Shown here: positions 62,510 through 64,000 of the stretch, piece by piece | Layout of the letters: each line of letters opens with the position of its first letter | Position numbering within the stretch: the stretch's first letter is position 1 | Source: JASLEW01 sp035544895 | GTDB taxonomy: Bacteria; Acidobacteriota; Thermoanaerobaculia; Multivoradales; UBA5704 | Length of the DNA: 64,000 bases | Reading direction: 5' to 3' | NCBI GenBank assembly: GCA_035544895.1 | Contig: DASZZM010000049.1 | Span: 1-64,000, forward strand | The notes under the pieces: model-generated | Seen by the model: only the letters and a program-made list of their open reading frames with translations | Told to the model about the DNA's origin: nothing | The model's database searches: none | Program-made: the position numbers and the translations under genes

Positions 62510-64000
62510 CGGCCGATGGCTCGATCGAGGTTGGCGAGGGCCACGCGCACCTGAGTGAGGGCGGTGACGCGGTCGAGGCCGCTGCGCAGCAGGGCGGTCT
62601 CGGCGTCGAGCAGTTCCGAGGAGGGAATCACCCCTTCGTGATAGCGGTCGCGCGCCACGCGCACGTTCTCGCGCGCCGACTCGAGATTGCGGCCGGCGAC
62701 CGCGGCGGCCTGACGCGCGGTGGCGAGCTCGAGCAGGCGTTGGGTCACCTCCAGGCGGACACGGCGCTCGAGGTCTTCGAGATGGTGGCCCAAGGCGTCG
62801 GCCTGGGCGTCGACCTGGGCGGCGGCGGCAGCGGTGCGGCCGCCGTCGAACAGCGACAGCGAGACCGTGGCGCCGACGCTCCAGCTGGCCTTCCACCGCG
62901 CTTCGAGAGGCAGGATGCGGGTATTGGGGTTGGCGTAGTCGTAGCCGGCCGCCAGGCTCGCTTGGGGGTGGAGCGCGGCGCGGACCGCCTCGGCGTTGGC
63001 GCGGGCGGCGGTGATGCGGCCGCGCAGCGCGGCGATCTCCGGCCGTGCCGCGACGGCGGCGGCGATCAACGCCTCGGGGGGCGAGGCGGCACCCTCTTGC
63101 GCTGGTGCCGCTTCGGCGAGCGGCTCGACGGGCTCGATCCGCGTGCCTGGCGGCAGGTCGAGCAGGCGCGCCAGGTTGGCGTTGTCGACTGCCGCCGCGC
63201 TCGCGGCCTGCAGGCGGGCGAGCTCGGCCTGATCGCGTTGCACCGCCACGGCCAGGACCTCGTTGCTGGCCGCCATGCCGACGTCGCGCCGGTCTCGGGC
63301 CTGCTTGAGATGAGCGTCGTAGTCGGCTAGCGAGTCGGTGAGCACACGCTCGCCATCGCGCGCGGTCATCAGGCCCCAGTAGGCATTGGCGGTCTCTTGG
63401 GCGAGATCGGCGCGTCCCTGTTCGAGGTCCTGGTTGGCCGCCGCCAGCCCCTGGGCGTTGGCGGTAACCGTGCTCCCGATGCGGCCGCCGGTGTAGAGCG
63501 GCAGCGCCAGGCCGAGGTGGCCGCGGTAGTTGTCGGGAATGTTGGGGAAAAGGACCCGAGATCCCTGTCCGGGCAACGAGAGCCGCAGCTCCGGCACGTC
63601 GGATTGACGGGTGTAGCCGGCCGAGACGTCGAGCTGCGGCAGGCGCTGGGCGCGCGCCGCTGTCAGCCCGGCGCCGGCGGCGGCGGCCAGCGACTGCAGC
63701 TCGGCGACGCGTGCCGAGGCCTCGCGCGATCGGTGCAGCGCCTCGGCGAGCGTCAGGCGGAGGGCGCCCCGGGCTGCCGGGCTGGCGGTGGTGAGTGCGG
63801 CCGCAGGGGCCTCGCCGCTTGCGAAGGCCGGGCCGGGGGACGGAGCGGCAGCGGTGGTCGGAGCCAACTGCGGAGCACCTTGGGCCTGCGCTCCCAGCGC
63901 CGCCAGGACGGCCGTCCCCCAATAAAGCGCCAGGACCAGCCCCCATCTCTCATGCGTCCGCGTCGCGGGGAGCCGCCAGTCATACGGGACACGAGAAATG
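62506..64000 (-). CDS. TolC-family outer membrane efflux protein, 5' end outside the window
   Basis: At least 497 codons are open to the right edge; no ATG, GTG or TTG with a good context precedes the hydrophobic segment GLVLALYWGTAVLAALGAQA (about 63860-63930), which looks like a signal peptide, so the start probably lies just beyond 64000. Two repeats of the OEP domain are visible: LTLAEALHRSREASARVAEL, then LALPLYTGGRIGSTVTANAQ; and later VGATVSLSLFDGGRTAAAAA with YHEGVIPSSELLDAETALLR. It forms the outer-membrane channel of the exporter encoded downstream. A membrane-fusion protein gene is not in the window. Confidence 0.88.
   Translation of the reverse strand, partial: ISRVPYDWRLPATRTHERWGLVLALYWGTAVLAALGAQAQGAPQLAPTTAAAPSPGPAFASGEAPAAALTTASPAARGALRLTLAEALHRSREASARVAELQSLAAAAGAGLTAARAQRLPQLDVSAGYTRQSDVPELRLSLPGQGSRVLFPNIPDNYRGHLGLALPLYTGGRIGSTVTANAQGLAAANQDLEQGRADLAQETANAYWGLMTARDGERVLTDSLADYDAHLKQARDRRDVGMAASNEVLAVAVQRDQAELARLQAASAAAVDNANLARLLDLPPGTRIEPVEPLAEAAPAQEGAASPPEALIAAAVAARPEIAALRGRITAARANAEAVRAALHPQASLAAGYDYANPNTRILPLEARWKASWSVGATVSLSLFDGGRTAAAAAQVDAQADALGHHLEDLERRVRLEVTQRLLELATARQAAAVAGRNLESARENVRVARDRYHEGVIPSSELLDAETALLRSGLDRVTALTQVRVALANLDRAIGR

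Noticed and set aside
1..64000. tRNA, rRNA or riboswitch genes
   Set aside because: No cloverleaf, rRNA-like or known cobalamin- or SAM-riboswitch sequence was recognised by eye in the gaps; a covariance-model scan would be needed to exclude them.

Overview
The window is very GC-rich bacterial DNA (roughly 70% by eye) with dense, often overlapping genes. The organism looks like an acidobacterium or a relative. The clues are the ADOP/MacB-type giant FtsX permeases (44268-46820 and a decayed one at 42234-43510), the PilT ATPase, M28 peptidase and Sec-secreted Cys-rich proteins, and high GC. This is an inference from gene content; no rRNA or other phylogenetic marker is present.

Region 1 (187-21722). 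After a P-loop kinase-like gene and a GT9 glycosyltransferase comes a ten-gene plus-strand operon (2954-21722) in which almost every junction overlaps by 4 bp. It starts with a secreted giant multicopper oxidase (2218 aa), a beta-propeller protein, a tandem SCO1 copper chaperone and a c-type cytochrome fused to a periplasmic-binding fold. It runs without a break into two methyltransferase/radical-SAM blocks: MT, rSAM, rSAM, MT, SPASM-like rSAM, rSAM. A converging minus-strand operon (26757 to 21727) adds two glycosyltransferases, a 62-aa peptide ending in a Trp/Lys/Tyr tail, a 738-aa protein I cannot place and a third methyltransferase. A FemAB/CelD-like acyltransferase and another B12-type radical SAM gene follow. 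Together this looks like a large uncharacterised biosynthetic or maturation locus linked to extracytoplasmic copper redox chemistry.

Region 2 (29641-32196). A lower-GC stretch carries an IS1-like transposase remnant and a compact class I lanthipeptide locus. It has two precursor genes with LNRET leader motifs, a consensus sigma-70 promoter in front of them, and a LanC cyclase with intact zinc ligands. No LanB dehydratase or LanT transporter is visible in the window.

Region 3 (32333-50703) is mostly housekeeping: methyltransferase, PilT, a truncated antitoxin, a MoaD/ThiS-like domain fused to a sialidase-like propeller, a taurine/nitrate-type ABC transporter with a fused double permease, a secreted unknown, YbaK, double FKBP, ADOP permeases (one pseudogene), Tag glycosylase, M28 peptidase, a GT39-like membrane protein and a small CX3C-patterned secreted peptide.

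Region 4 (50734-64000) holds a membrane sensor kinase divergent from an unknown regulator-like protein, a lower-GC alpha/beta hydrolase, an amino-acid permease, a secreted Cys-rich protein, a CBS protein, a small peptide and an ABC-2 drug-efflux-type operon with a TolC-family protein running off the right edge. A GC-rich intergenic repeat occurs at 1, 41961 and 53567. I saw no tRNA, rRNA or CRISPR array. All family calls are from reading motifs; no database search was run.
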